Part shown: piece after piece, positions 33,502 to 43,165 of the stretch
Numbering within the stretch: the stretch's first letter is position 1
Layout of the letters: every line of letters starts with the position of its first letter
DNA from: Miltoncostaea sp050249835
Lineage (GTDB): Bacteria > Actinomycetota > Thermoleophilia > Miltoncostaeales > Miltoncostaeaceae
Reading direction: 5' to 3'
Assembly (NCBI GenBank): GCA_050249835.1
Contig: JBFWPT010000018.1
Location: 1-64,000 of the forward strand
Length of the DNA: 64,000 nucleotides
The notes under the pieces: model-generated
Database searches by the model: none
The model's input: the letters and a program-made list of their open reading frames with translations, nothing else
What the model was told of the DNA's origin: nothing
Program-made: the position numbers and the translations under genes

Positions 33502-34337
33502 TCGACGCCGGGGCGGTGTCCGGCTACCCGCTCCTCCTCGAGGGCAAGGTCCGCCAGGTGCGGGAGGTCGATGCGGACCGCCTGCTGATCGTCGCCACGG
33601 ACCGCATCTCGGCCTACGACTGGATCATGCCCACGCCCATCCCGGGCAAGGGCGCCGTGCTGACCGCCCTCTCGGCCCACTGGTTCGGGCTGACCGAGGA
33701 CATCGTCCCGAACCACCTCATCGAGTTGGTGGGCGACCGGGCGATGCTCGTGCGGCACCTGGAGATGCTGCCGGTGGAGTGCGTCGTCCGGGGCTACCTC
33801 GCCGGATCGGGCTGGGCCGACTACCGGGCGACCGGGGCGGTCTGCGGCCACCCCCTGCCGGACGGGCTGCGTCAGGCCGACCGGCTGCCGGAGCCGATCT
33901 TCACGCCGGCGACCAAGGCCACCGAGGGGCACGACGAGAACATCTCGCGCGAGCGCGCCGCCGAACTGGTCGGCGCGGACCTCCTCGCCGAGGCGGAGCG
34001 CATCACCCTCGCGCTCTACGCCTTCGCCGCCGAGCGCTGCGCCCGCGCCGGGATCATCCTGGCCGACACCAAGTTCGAGCTGGGCGTCGACCGCGACGGC
34101 CGCCTGGTGCTGGGCGACGAGGCCCTCACGCCGGACTCGTCGCGCTTCTGGCCGGCGGACGCCTGGGAGCCGGGCACGAGCCCGCCCTCCTTCGACAAGC
34201 AGTACCTGCGCGACTGGCTCGACGGGAGCGGCTGGGACCGTGCGTCCGAGCCCCCCGCGCTGCCGCCCGAGGTGGTCGAGGGCACCCGTGCCCGCTACGA
34301 CGAGGCGCTCCGGCGCATCACGGAGGTGGAGGAGTGA
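33498..34337 (+). CDS. purC: SAICAR synthetase
   Basis: 279 residues from GTG 33498 (GTGA overlap). GKVRQVREVDADRLLIVATDRISAYDWIM, the longer-form PVECVVRGYLAGSGWADY, EPIFTPATKATEGHDENIS and ADTKFELGVD identify SAICAR synthetase. The length and the YLAGSGW insert resemble the eukaryote-like/long bacterial form. It couples CAIR to aspartate with ATP. Confidence 0.96.
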
Positions 34338-34570
34338 CCCAGGTGGTCGTGACCGTCATGCCGAAGGCCGGGGTGCTGGACCCCCAGGGCCAGGCCGTCG
34401 CCGGGGCCCTGGCCGGGCTCGGGTTCGCCGGCGTCGGCGAGGTGCGCATCGGCAAGCGGATCGAGCTGTCCATCGACGGCGACGACCCGGCCGGGGCCGC
34501 GCGTGAGATGTGCGAGAAGCTGCTCGCCAACGCCCTCATCGAGGACTACGCCGTGGAGGTCGTGTCCTGA
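34334..34570 (+). CDS. purS: FGAM synthase subunit PurS
   Basis: 78 residues from GTG 34334 (GTGA overlap with purC). VVVTVMPKAGVLDPQGQAVAGALAGLGF and VGEVRIGKRIEL are PurS hallmarks. It bridges PurQ and the small-type PurL in a multi-subunit FGAM synthase, matching the 725-residue PurL below. Its TGA is shared with the CTG start of purQ, and the sequence GGAGG near its 3' end serves as the purQ ribosome site. Confidence 0.95.
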   Translation: MTQVVVTVMPKAGVLDPQGQAVAGALAGLGFAGVGEVRIGKRIELSIDGDDPAGAAREMCEKLLANALIEDYAVEVVS

Positions 34571-35202
34571 CGACCGTCGCGATCGTCCGCTTCCCGGGCT
34601 CGCTCGACCACGACAGCGCCGCCCGCGCGGTGGAGGGGCTCGGCGCCTCGGCCGTCCCGGCCTGGCACGCCGACCCGGAGCTCCCCGCGGGCACGGACGC
34701 GGTGCTCATCCCCGGCGGCTTCTCCTACGGGGACCACCTGCGCTGCGGCGCCATCGCCAGCCGGGCGCCGGTGATGGCGGCGGTCCGGCGGCACGCCGAG
34801 GCGGGGGGCCGCGTCGTCGGCATCTGCAACGGCTTCCAGGTGCTCTGCGAGAGCGGCCTGCTGCCGGGCGCCCTGCGGCGCAACGCGACGCTCTCCTTCG
34901 TGTGCCGCCAGATGGAGCTGGAGGTGTCCGACCCCTCCACCCCCTGGACCGGCGGGCTCGGCGGGGGCGACACGCTCTCGATCCCGGTGAAGAACAACGA
35001 GGGCGCCTGGTACGGCGACCCGGACGCGGCGCGCGTCGTGCTGCGCTACCGGGAGGACCTGCTCGGCTCGGTCGACCGCGTCGCCGGCATCGCGAGCGCG
35101 GACGGCAACGTCATGGGCCTCATGCCGCACCCCGAGGAGGCCTGCGACCCGCTGCTCGGCTCGACGGACGGGCGCCTCGTGCTGGGAGGGCTGCTCGCGT
35201 GA
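34567..35202 (+). CDS. purQ: FGAM synthase glutaminase subunit PurQ, CTG start
   Basis: 211 residues from CTG 34567. The protein begins (M)TTVAIVRFPGSLDHD, the normal N-terminus. No ATG, GTG or TTG exists at this place, while GGAGG (34555-34559) lies 7 nt upstream and CTGA overlaps the purS stop. Class I glutaminase features: GGFSYGDHLRCGA, nucleophile Cys in GICNGFQVLCESGLLPGAL, and the His/Glu pair in MPHPEEA. The usual N-C-D-R-D after P-G-S is altered to L-D-H-D-S. Supplies ammonia to PurL. Confidence 0.95.
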   Translation: MTTVAIVRFPGSLDHDSAARAVEGLGASAVPAWHADPELPAGTDAVLIPGGFSYGDHLRCGAIASRAPVMAAVRRHAEAGGRVVGICNGFQVLCESGLLPGALRRNATLSFVCRQMELEVSDPSTPWTGGLGGGDTLSIPVKNNEGAWYGDPDAARVVLRYREDLLGSVDRVAGIASADGNVMGLMPHPEEACDPLLGSTDGRLVLGGLLA

Positions 35203-37376
35203 GCGCCGACCTCCCCCGCCACCGCCAGCTCGGCCTCACCGACGAGGAGGCCGCGCGCATCCCGGAGCTGCTCGGGCGCGAGCCCACCGACCCCGAGCTC
35301 GTCATGTTCAGCCTCATGTGGAGCGAGCACTGCTCCTACAAGCACTCCCGCCCCCTGCTGAAGGGCTTCCCCACCACCGGCCCGCGCGTGCTGCAGGGCC
35401 CCGGCGAGAACGCCGGCGTGGTGGACGTGGGCGACGGCATCGCGGTCGCCCTGAAGATCGAGAGCCACAACCACCCCTCCGCCGTCGAGCCCTTCGAGGG
35501 CGCCGCGACCGGCGTGGGCGGCATCGTGCGGGACATCATCGCCATGGGCGCCCGGCCGATCGCCCTGCTCGACTCCCTGCGCTTCGGGGAGCTGGGCAGC
35601 GCGCGCAGCCGCCACCTGTTCACGCGGGCGGTGGCCGGCATCGGCCACTACGGCAACTGCATCGGGGTCCCCACCGTCGGCGGCGAGGTCGCGTTCGACG
35701 ACCGCTACGAGGAGTCGTGCCTCGTCAACGCGATGTGCGTCGGCGTGGTCGAGGGGCCGCTGCTGCGTGCGGCTGCCTCGGGGCCCGGCAACGCCCTCGT
35801 CCTGATCGGCAACAAGACCGGCGCGGACGGCATCGGCGGCGCCAGCGTCCTCGCCTCGGCGGAGCTGGACGACGAGGACAAGCGCCCGTCGGTGCAGGTG
35901 AGCGACCCGTTCACCGAGCGCAAGCTCATGGACTGCTGCCTGGAGCTGGCCCACGCAGGGTCCTTCGTGGCCCTGCAGGACCTGGGCGCGGCCGGCCTCA
36001 CGAGCGCCTCGAGCGAGATGGCCGCGAAGGGCCGCATCGGCCTGGACATCGACCTCGACCTGGTGCCGCTGCGCGAGGCGCTGCAGCCCGCCGAGATCCT
36101 CGTGTCGGAGAGCCAGGAGCGCATGCTCGCCGTGGTGGAGCCCGCCAAGGTGGACGAGGTCGTCGCCGCCTGCCGGCGCTGGGACCTCGACGCCACGGTC
36201 ATCGGGTCGGTCACCGAGGGCGAGGACCTGGTGGCGCGGGCCGGCGGCGAGGAGGTCGTCCGGGTCCCGGCGCGGTTCCTGGCCGACGAGGCCCCGGTGT
36301 ACGAGGTGCCGCGCGTGCCCGCCCCGGCCCCGCCGCCGCTCGACCTCGCCTCCGTGCCGGAGCCGGCCGACCTCGCCGCCGCATGGCGCGACCTGCTCGG
36401 GCGGCCGAACATCGGCAGCCGCCGGTGGATCTACGAGCGCTACGACCACCTGGTGGGCGCGAACACGATCCGCCGCCCCGGCGGTGACGCCGCCGTGGTG
36501 CGGCTGCCGGGATCGGACCGGGCGATCGCCCTCACCACCGACTGCGCCGAGCGCCACTGCGAGCGCGACCCGCGCGCCGGCGGGGCGGCCTCGGTGCTGG
36601 AGGCCGCGCGCAACCTGGCCTGCGTCGGCGCGCGCCCCGCGGCGGCCACCGACTGCCTCAACTTCCCCAACCCCGAGAAGGGCTCGACCGGCTGGCGGCT
36701 GGCCGAGGCGATCGCCGGCATGTCGGAGGCCCTGACGGCCCTGGAGGTCCCGGTCGTCAGCGGCAACGTGTCGCTCTACAATGAGTCGGCGTCCCGGGCC
36801 ATCCTGCCGACCCCGGTGGTCGGGATGATGGGCGTGCTCGAGCGTGCGGACGCGAGCGTCGGGCAGGGCTTCGCCGCCGATGGCGATGTCATCCTGCTCA
36901 TCGGGGATGATGGGTCCCTCGACGCGAGCGAGTACGTCGGCGGGGCCGGTGGCGCCCCGCCCGACATCGATGTCAGTCGGGAGGTCGCGGGGATCGGGAT
37001 CGTGCTGACAGCGGCGGAGCGGGGCCTCCTGCGGAGCGCCCACGACGTCTCGGCCGGCGGCCTCGCGGTGGCGCTCGCCGAGAGCGCGCTCGCCGGCGGC
37101 CGCGGCGCCGAGGTGCAGCTCGGCCCGGGCCGGCGCGACGACGAGGTGGCCTTCGGCGAAGGCGGAGGGCGGATGCTCGTGACCGTCGCCGGCGAGCAGG
37201 ACGTGACCGCCCTCTCCGCCATCGCGGAGCAGCACGACGTGCCGGTGCGCATCCAGCGCCTCGGCCGGGTCGGCGGCGACGCGATCGTGCTGCGCGTCGG
37301 GGAGCACGAGGCGCGCCTCGCCCTGGACGACGCCCGCGCGGCCTACGAGGGCGCGCTGCCCGGGGCGCTCGCGTGA
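35199..37376 (+). CDS. purL: FGAM synthase large subunit PurL (small type)
   Basis: 725 residues from GTG 35199 (GTGA overlap with purQ). MWSEHCSYKHSRPLL, LKIESHNHPSAVEPFEGAATGVGGIVRDI, QDLGAAGLTSASSEMA and the C-terminal SAHDVSAGGLAVALAESAL belong to PurL. The length fits the small PurL that needs PurS and PurQ, both encoded immediately upstream. A stretch around 36.78-37.0 kb has slightly lower GC and more ATG/GAT codons than the rest of the gene, without a break in homology. Confidence 0.97.
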   Translation: MSADLPRHRQLGLTDEEAARIPELLGREPTDPELVMFSLMWSEHCSYKHSRPLLKGFPTTGPRVLQGPGENAGVVDVGDGIAVALKIESHNHPSAVEPFEGAATGVGGIVRDIIAMGARPIALLDSLRFGELGSARSRHLFTRAVAGIGHYGNCIGVPTVGGEVAFDDRYEESCLVNAMCVGVVEGPLLRAAASGPGNALVLIGNKTGADGIGGASVLASAELDDEDKRPSVQVSDPFTERKLMDCCLELAHAGSFVALQDLGAAGLTSASSEMAAKGRIGLDIDLDLVPLREALQPAEILVSESQERMLAVVEPAKVDEVVAACRRWDLDATVIGSVTEGEDLVARAGGEEVVRVPARFLADEAPVYEVPRVPAPAPPPLDLASVPEPADLAAAWRDLLGRPNIGSRRWIYERYDHLVGANTIRRPGGDAAVVRLPGSDRAIALTTDCAERHCERDPRAGGAASVLEAARNLACVGARPAAATDCLNFPNPEKGSTGWRLAEAIAGMSEALTALEVPVVSGNVSLYNESASRAILPTPVVGMMGVLERADASVGQGFAADGDVILLIGDDGSLDASEYVGGAGGAPPDIDVSREVAGIGIVLTAAERGLLRSAHDVSAGGLAVALAESALAGGRGAEVQLGPGRRDDEVAFGEGGGRMLVTVAGEQDVTALSAIAEQHDVPVRIQRLGRVGGDAIVLRVGEHEARLALDDARAAYEGALPGALA

Positions 37377-38863
37377 GCGACGCGCCCCCGGTGACGGACC
37401 CCGACCGCGACGACTCACCGCGCGAGGAGTGCGGCGTCTTCGCGGTCGCCGCCCCCGCCGGCCGCGACGTCTCCCGCCTCGCCTACTACGCCCTCCACGC
37501 GCTGCAGCACCGCGGCCAGGAGAGCGCGGGCATCGCCGCCCGCGACGGCGAGCACGTCACCATCCAGCGCGACCTGGGCCTGGTGAGCTCGGTGTTCGAC
37601 GAGACCTCGCTCCTGTCGCTCACGGGCGAGGCGGCCATCGGGCACGTCCGCTACTCGACCACCGGCGCCAACAAGTGGGACAACGCCCAGCCGGTGGCGC
37701 ACACCCGCGGTGACGACATCGTCGCGCTCGGCCACAACGGCAACCTCACCAACACGGGGGACCTGCGGACCGCGATGGAGCTGGCCGGGGTCGACCTGCG
37801 GGCCAGCACCGACTCGGAGATCATCGCCGCGATGATCGCCGCCGAGGACGGCAGCCTGCTGCGGGCCGTCTGCGAGGTCATGCCGCGGCTCGTCGGCGCC
37901 TACTCGGTCGTGGTGCTGTCCGGCAGCGAGCTCGTGGCCTTCCGCGACCCGAACGGCGTGCGGCCGCTAGTGCTCGGGCGCCTGGAGGACGGCGGCTGGT
38001 GCGTCGCCTCCGAGACCTGCGCCCTCGACCAGATCGGCGCCCGCTTCGAGCGCGACGTGCGCCCCGGCGAGGCCCTGCGCCTCACGGCCGGCGGGGTCGA
38101 GAGCCGCCAGGCGCTGCCCGCGGCCACCCCGAGCCTCTGCGTCTTCGAGCACATCTACTTCGCCCGCCCGGACAGCCGCATGGACGACCACACCATGTGG
38201 GAGGCCCGCAGCGCGATGGGGCGGGAGCTGGCCCGCGAGAGCCGCGTCGAGGCGGACCTGGTCGTCGGCCTCCCCGACAGCGGCACGCCCGCCGCGATCG
38301 GCTACGCCCAGGAGTCGGGGATCCCCTACTCCGAGGCGGTCGTCCGCAACCGCTACGTCGGCCGGTCCTTCATCCAGCCGGACCAGGCGATGCGCCAGGT
38401 CGGCATACGGCTCAAGTTCAACCCGCTGCCGTCGGTCATCGCGGGCAAGCGGCTCGTGGTGGTCGACGACTCCATCGTGCGCGGCAACACCACCCAGCGC
38501 ATCGTCCAGATGCTCATGGACGCGGGGGCACGCGAGGTGCACATGCGCATCTCCAGCCCGCCGATCCTCTGGCCCTGCTTCTACGGCATCGACATGGCCG
38601 ACCGGGCCGAGCTGGTCGCCGTCGGCCGGACGGTCGACCAGATCGCGGACCTCACCGGCGCCGACTCGCTCGCCTACCTGTCGCTCGACGGGCTCCAGCG
38701 CGCCATCGGCCGCCCGGCCGAGGGGTACTGCCGGGCCTGCTTCACCGGCGAGTACCCGATCGCCGTGCCCGACTCGTCGCTCAAGATGCGCTTCGAGCCC
38801 GGAACGCCCCCGGAGCCCGCCGGCGCCTGCGCCGCCCTGCCCGACTCGGTGGCCACCACCTAG
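37373..38863 (+). CDS. purF: Amidophosphoribosyltransferase
   Basis: 496 residues from GTG 37373 (GTGA overlap with purL). A short acidic propeptide ends at C20 (REECGVFAV), the glutaminase nucleophile after processing. LQHRGQESAGIA, VRYSTTGANKWDNAQP and ALGHNGNLTN are glutaminase motifs; VVVDDSIVRGNTTQRIV is the PRPP loop. Cysteines in CVFEHIYFARPDS, WPCFYGID and GYCRACFTGEYP match the [4Fe-4S]-binding Bacillus-type enzyme. It catalyses the committed first step of purine synthesis and closes the operon. Confidence 0.97.
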   Translation: MSDAPPVTDPDRDDSPREECGVFAVAAPAGRDVSRLAYYALHALQHRGQESAGIAARDGEHVTIQRDLGLVSSVFDETSLLSLTGEAAIGHVRYSTTGANKWDNAQPVAHTRGDDIVALGHNGNLTNTGDLRTAMELAGVDLRASTDSEIIAAMIAAEDGSLLRAVCEVMPRLVGAYSVVVLSGSELVAFRDPNGVRPLVLGRLEDGGWCVASETCALDQIGARFERDVRPGEALRLTAGGVESRQALPAATPSLCVFEHIYFARPDSRMDDHTMWEARSAMGRELARESRVEADLVVGLPDSGTPAAIGYAQESGIPYSEAVVRNRYVGRSFIQPDQAMRQVGIRLKFNPLPSVIAGKRLVVVDDSIVRGNTTQRIVQMLMDAGAREVHMRISSPPILWPCFYGIDMADRAELVAVGRTVDQIADLTGADSLAYLSLDGLQRAIGRPAEGYCRACFTGEYPIAVPDSSLKMRFEPGTPPEPAGACAALPDSVATT

Positions 38864-38884
38864 AACCGCCGGCGCGGTGGCGGA

Positions 38885-38890
38885 TACGCT
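38885..38890 (+). promoter_or_regulatory. -10-like box (TACGCT) before the LAL regulator
   Basis: TACGCT (within GGATACGCT) lies 9 nt before ATG 38900 in the short purF-regulator gap; no ribosome binding site is visible, so the mRNA may be leaderless and separate from the pur operon. Confidence 0.35.
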
Positions 38891-38899
38891 GCGCGCGCC

Positions 38900-41677
38900 A
38901 TGACCACCACCCGCGGCCCCGCCCTGCTGGAGCGCGACCAGGAGGTGGCCGCGCTGACGGCCGCGGCGGCCGACGCGGCCGCGGGCAGCGCGCGCCTGGT
39001 GGTCGTCGAGGGGCCGGCCGGGATCGGCAAGAGCCGCCTGCTCGCCGCCCTCCGCGCCGAGGCCCCGGCGCTCGGCCTGCGGGTGCTCGCCGCCCGCGGC
39101 GGGGAGCTGGAGCGCGAGTTCCCCTTCGGAGTGGTGCGCCAGCTCTGGGAGCCGGACCTGGCCGACCCGGAGGTCCGCGCGCGCTGGCTCGCCGGCCCGG
39201 CGGCGCCGGCGGCGGGGGCCGTGGACCCGCTCGTGGTGGCCGCCGAGGGCGGGGACGCCACGTTCGCCGTGCTGCACGGCCTGTTCTGGCTCACCGCCAC
39301 GGCCGCGGCGGAGGGGCCGCTGGCCCTGGTCGTCGACGACCTCCACTGGGCGGACGTCCCGTCGCTGCGGCACCTCGCCTACCTCGTCCCGCGCCTGGAG
39401 GGCCTGCCGGTGCTCTTGGTGGCCGGGCTGCGCAGCGGCGAGCCGGGCGCCCACCCGGGCCTCGTGGGGGAGATCGCCCGCGACCCGTCCGCGCTGTCGC
39501 TGCGGCCCGCGCCCCTGTCCGACGCGGCGGTGGGGATCCTGGTGGAGGAGCGGCTCGGCGCGCCCGGGGAGGACGCCTTCCGGGACGCCTGCCACGCGGC
39601 GACGGGCGGCAACCCCCTGCTGCTGGAGCACCTGCTGCGCTCGCTGGGCGACGACCGGGTGACCCCGGACGCGGCCTCGGCGGAGCGCGTGCGCGAGATC
39701 GGCGCCCGCGCGATCGCCCGCACCGTCCTCATGCGCCTCTCGCGCCTGCCCCCGGACGCGACCGCCGTGGCACGCGCGGTGGCGACGCTCGGGGACGGCG
39801 CCGACCCGCCCGGCATCGCCGCGGTGGCCGGGCTCGACGGGGCGCAGGTCGCCGCCGCCCTCACGGCCCTGGCCCGCGCGGAGATCCTGCGGCCCGACCC
39901 GCCGGTGGGCTTCGTCCACCCGCTCGTGCGGGACGCGGTCCACCGCGAGGTCGATCCCGCGACCCGGGAGGTCCTCCACGCGGCGGCCGCCCGCCACTTG
40001 GCCGCCGCGGGCGCGCCGGCCGAGCGGATCGCCGCCCAGATGCTGCTCGTCTCCCCTGCCGGCGACCCGGACGTGGTGCGCACCCTGCGCGAGGCCGCCG
40101 CCGGGGCCGGGGCCCGCGGCGCGCCGGACACCGCCGCGGTGCTGCTGCGGCGCGCCCTGCGCGAGCCGCCGGCGGACGCCGAGCGGGCCGGGCTGCTCGC
40201 CGACCTCGAGGTGGTGGAGACGCAGGTCGACCTGGCGGCCGCCGTGACCCACCTGCGCGAGGCCTGGGACGTGGCCGGACCGGGCGAGCTGCGCGCGCGG
40301 CTGGCGCGGCCGTTCACCTGGGCCCTCGTCTTCGCCGGCGAGCCGCAGGAGGGCGCCGACACCGCGCTGGCCGCCGCGGCCTCCCTGCCGCCCGGCGAGG
40401 ACGACCTGCGCCAGTGGCTCGTCGCGATCGCCGCGGCATCGACCAACTTCGGCGCCCGGGTCCCCGCGGCCCGGGCCCTGCCGGCCGACGCCGAGGGCGA
40501 GGGACCCGGCGCACGCGCCCTGCGGTCGTGGATCGCGTTCGACCACGCCATGCGGGGGGACGAGATCGCCGCTGCCGCCGCCCTGGGCGCCGCGGCGCTC
40601 GACGGCGGGGTGCTCCAGGCGCAGCCGGACGGCTTCCTCATGGGGTGCGGCGCGCTGATCGCGATCGAGATGGCAGAGCTGCCCTCCGCCGACGCGGCCT
40701 GGGACGACGCGCTCACGGCGGCGCACCGGGAGGGCTCGCTGTTCGCCGTCTCGTCGCTCCTGCTGTGGCGCGGCCTCGGCCTCATCTGGCGCGGCGACCT
40801 CCACGGGGCCCGCGCCCACCTGGAGGAGTGCATCCCCATGCTGCGGGTCTGGGGCCTCGCCAGCGACAGCCACGGCACCGGCTTCCTGGCCGAGGCGCTC
40901 GCGGAGGCCGGCGACACGGCGGGGGCACGGGCGATGCTGCCCGCGACGAGCGGCTGGCCGTCCCACGCCGACGGGTCGGTGTTCCTGGCCCGCGCCGAGA
41001 CGGCGGTGCTGCTCGCCGAGGGGCGCCATTCCGATGCGCTCGACGCCGCCGGGCGGATCGAGGCGGCGCTGGCCGACCGGGGCACGCGGGACGTGATGAA
41101 CCCGCGCTGGGTGCCGTGGCGGTCGCTGACGGCCCGGGCCCTCATGGGCCTCGGCCGCGACGCGGAGGCGGCGGACCTGCTGGAGGCGGAGCTGGCGCGG
41201 GCGCGTGGCTGCGGGGCCCCCGGGCCGGTCGGGCGGGCGCTGCGGCTGCTGGGGCGGCCCGACGAGGCCGTCGCCGTGCTGGAGGGATCGACGTCCCGCC
41301 TGGAGCTGGCCCGCGCCCTCGCCGACCAGGGCACCGCCCGGCGGCTCGCCCGGCGGCCCACCGAGGCGCGCGAGCCGCTGCGCCGGGCGCTGGAGCTGGC
41401 CGACGCGTGCGGGGCCGCCGGCCTGGCCGACCACGTCCGCGCCGAGCTGGGCGCGGCGGGGGCCCGGCCCCGCACGACGGCGATCCGCGGCGTCGGCGCC
41501 CTCACGCCCAGCGAGCGCCGCGCCGCGGAGATGGCCGCCACCGGGATGACCAACCGGGCCATCGCCGAGGCCCTGTACGTCACCCCCAAGACCATCGAGC
41601 TGCACCTGTCCAGCGCCTACCGCAAGCTCGACGTCCGCACGCGGCACGAGCTGCCGGGGGCGCTGGCCGTCACCTGA
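38900..41677 (+). CDS. LAL-type LuxR-family transcriptional regulator
   Basis: 925 residues. N-terminal AAA ATPase: Walker A VVEGPAGIGKSRLLAAL near residue 35-50, Walker B ALVVDDLHWADVPSLRHL near 140, and the ATGGNPLLLEHLLRSL segment near 235 typical of MalT-like STAND proteins. A long TPR-like helical middle is followed by a LuxR HTH (about 865-920: LTPSERRAAEMAATGMTNRAIAEALYVTPKTIELHLSSAYRKL). Inducer and targets are unknown. It lies between the two purine blocks, convergent to an FAD oxidoreductase that it may regulate. Confidence 0.93.
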   Translation: MTTTRGPALLERDQEVAALTAAAADAAAGSARLVVVEGPAGIGKSRLLAALRAEAPALGLRVLAARGGELEREFPFGVVRQLWEPDLADPEVRARWLAGPAAPAAGAVDPLVVAAEGGDATFAVLHGLFWLTATAAAEGPLALVVDDLHWADVPSLRHLAYLVPRLEGLPVLLVAGLRSGEPGAHPGLVGEIARDPSALSLRPAPLSDAAVGILVEERLGAPGEDAFRDACHAATGGNPLLLEHLLRSLGDDRVTPDAASAERVREIGARAIARTVLMRLSRLPPDATAVARAVATLGDGADPPGIAAVAGLDGAQVAAALTALARAEILRPDPPVGFVHPLVRDAVHREVDPATREVLHAAAARHLAAAGAPAERIAAQMLLVSPAGDPDVVRTLREAAAGAGARGAPDTAAVLLRRALREPPADAERAGLLADLEVVETQVDLAAAVTHLREAWDVAGPGELRARLARPFTWALVFAGEPQEGADTALAAAASLPPGEDDLRQWLVAIAAASTNFGARVPAARALPADAEGEGPGARALRSWIAFDHAMRGDEIAAAAALGAAALDGGVLQAQPDGFLMGCGALIAIEMAELPSADAAWDDALTAAHREGSLFAVSSLLLWRGLGLIWRGDLHGARAHLEECIPMLRVWGLASDSHGTGFLAEALAEAGDTAGARAMLPATSGWPSHADGSVFLARAETAVLLAEGRHSDALDAAGRIEAALADRGTRDVMNPRWVPWRSLTARALMGLGRDAEAADLLEAELARARGCGAPGPVGRALRLLGRPDEAVAVLEGSTSRLELARALADQGTARRLARRPTEAREPLRRALELADACGAAGLADHVRAELGAAGARPRTTAIRGVGALTPSERRAAEMAATGMTNRAIAEALYVTPKTIELHLSSAYRKLDVRTRHELPGALAVT

Positions 41678-43022
41678 GCGGCACGTGGTGGTTGCCGCGC
41701 ATCAGGTCGCCCGCGTCCCAGGCGGCCTTGACCCGCTGGAGCCGCTCCCACGACGCCGCGTCGAAGAAGCTCCGCGCGTCGGCCGGGCGCTCGACGAAGT
41801 TGGGGTAGTCCCCGACGCGCCAGGGGAGCATCGCCTCCTGGATCTCCCCGAGGCCCTGCGACACGACGGGCGCCCGGTCCGGCGTGGGGATCACGCCCAC
41901 CGAGAGCAGGCTGAGGTCGCCGGGGAGGGTCGCCCGGGCGCCGGCGCCGGGGGACGCCTCCGCGAGGGCCCCGCCCAGGTGGCGCAGGTTGACCAGGTCG
42001 AGGGTCGACGCGGGCCCGGACCGCACCGTCGCGGCGAGCGCGTCCCACATCGCCGGCCCCGGCGCGCCCAGCAGGTGGTGGGCCGTCTCGATGGGCAGGG
42101 GCTCGGGCGGGTCCATCGCGAGCTCCGCGAGGCCGGCGGGCGGGACGATCGCGAAGGTGTCGATCGCCGGGCCCAGGGCGCGGACCGGCGCGACGAGGTC
42201 GCGGCCGCTCGCCTCGTCGCCGGTGTACGCCGCGATGAAGATGGCGAAGGCGCCGCCGCGCAGGGGCGGCGGGACCGCCGGCATGTCCGGGAACCGGATG
42301 AGCGACACCCAGGACATGAGCTCGCGCGGCAGGCCTGGCAGCATCCCGCCCCAGGTGTGCATCAGCTCGCCGGCGCGCTCGACCGGCAGGAACATCGCGC
42401 CCGCGTAGAACGCCGGTACCTCGTGCACGGCGAACTCGATCGCCGTCACGACGCCGAACGAGCCGCCGCCGCCGCGCAGGGCCCAGAACAGGTCGGGCTC
42501 GTGGTCGTGGTCGGCCCGCACGAACGTCCCGTCGGCCGTCACGAGCTCGATGGCCGTGACCGCGTTGCACTGCAGGCCGTGGCGCCGGGCCAGCCAGCCC
42601 ATGCCGCCACCGAGCGAGTACCCCGCGATGCCGACGTCCGGAGACGACCCGTGCAGCGCGGCGAGCCCCAGCGGCGAGAGCTGGGGCGCGACGTCCCGCC
42701 AGCGCGTGCCGGCCCCGACGCGCACCCGGCGGGCGGCAGCGTCGATCCGGATCTCGCGGAGGCGCGAGACGTTGAGCAGGACGGTGCCGCCCAGGTCGCC
42801 GAGCGCGCCGGCGTTGTGACCGGTGGACTGGGGGGCGACCCGCAGGCCGCGGCCCCGCGCCCACCGCACGGCGGCGGCGACCTCGCGGTCGTCGGCGGGC
42901 AGGACCACCGCCTCGGGGCGCTGGTCGATGAGGGTGTTGAAGGTCGCGCGGGCGGCGTTCCAGTCGTCGTCGCCGGCGTGGACGAGGCGGCCGATGCCGC
43001 CGGGGGTGAGGGTGGTGGCCAC
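41670..43022 (-). CDS. FAD-linked oxidoreductase (BBE/PCMH family)
   Basis: 450 residues from GTG 43022, with GAGGAG about 6 nt upstream. N-terminal FAD-binding PCMH fold: VVLPADDREVAAAVRWARGRGLRVAPQSTGHNAG, with the His expected to bind FAD covalently, then GIAGYSLGGGMGWLARRHG and WALRGGGGSFGVVTAIEF. The second attachment Cys of bicovalent enzymes is replaced (Y-S-L), so monocovalent FAD is expected. C-terminal berberine-bridge motif DYPNFVE. Substrate unknown; such enzymes oxidise sugars, lactones or secondary metabolites. Confidence 0.88.
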   Translation of the reverse strand: MATTLTPGGIGRLVHAGDDDWNAARATFNTLIDQRPEAVVLPADDREVAAAVRWARGRGLRVAPQSTGHNAGALGDLGGTVLLNVSRLREIRIDAAARRVRVGAGTRWRDVAPQLSPLGLAALHGSSPDVGIAGYSLGGGMGWLARRHGLQCNAVTAIELVTADGTFVRADHDHEPDLFWALRGGGGSFGVVTAIEFAVHEVPAFYAGAMFLPVERAGELMHTWGGMLPGLPRELMSWVSLIRFPDMPAVPPPLRGGAFAIFIAAYTGDEASGRDLVAPVRALGPAIDTFAIVPPAGLAELAMDPPEPLPIETAHHLLGAPGPAMWDALAATVRSGPASTLDLVNLRHLGGALAEASPGAGARATLPGDLSLLSVGVIPTPDRAPVVSQGLGEIQEAMLPWRVGDYPNFVERPADARSFFDAASWERLQRVKAAWDAGDLMRGNHHVPLR

Positions 43023-43151
43023 GGGGATCTCCTCGGGGTCGGGTGGTGACGATCCCGACCCTCGCCCCGCCGCCCGCGCGGGGCATCGCGGCGCACCCCG
43101 GGGCCACCCCCCAGGGTTTCGGCGGCACCCCCGGGACGGCGCATCGGGGAC

Positions 43152-43157
43152 TAGGGT
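43152..43157 (+). promoter_or_regulatory. -10-like box (TAGGGT) of purM
   Basis: TAGGGT lies 8 nt before ATG 43166. The intervening TCGGGGGG could also act as a poor ribosome site. The rest of the 143-bp divergent gap (43023-43165) shows only GC-rich sequence, and no PurR-type or riboswitch pattern that I recognise. Confidence 0.35.
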
Positions 43158-43165
43158 TCGGGGGG

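Noticed and set aside
37967..41647. Minus-strand open frame of 1226 codons
   Set aside because: It lies antisense to purF and the LAL regulator, both with intact family motifs; the translation has no recognisable domain.
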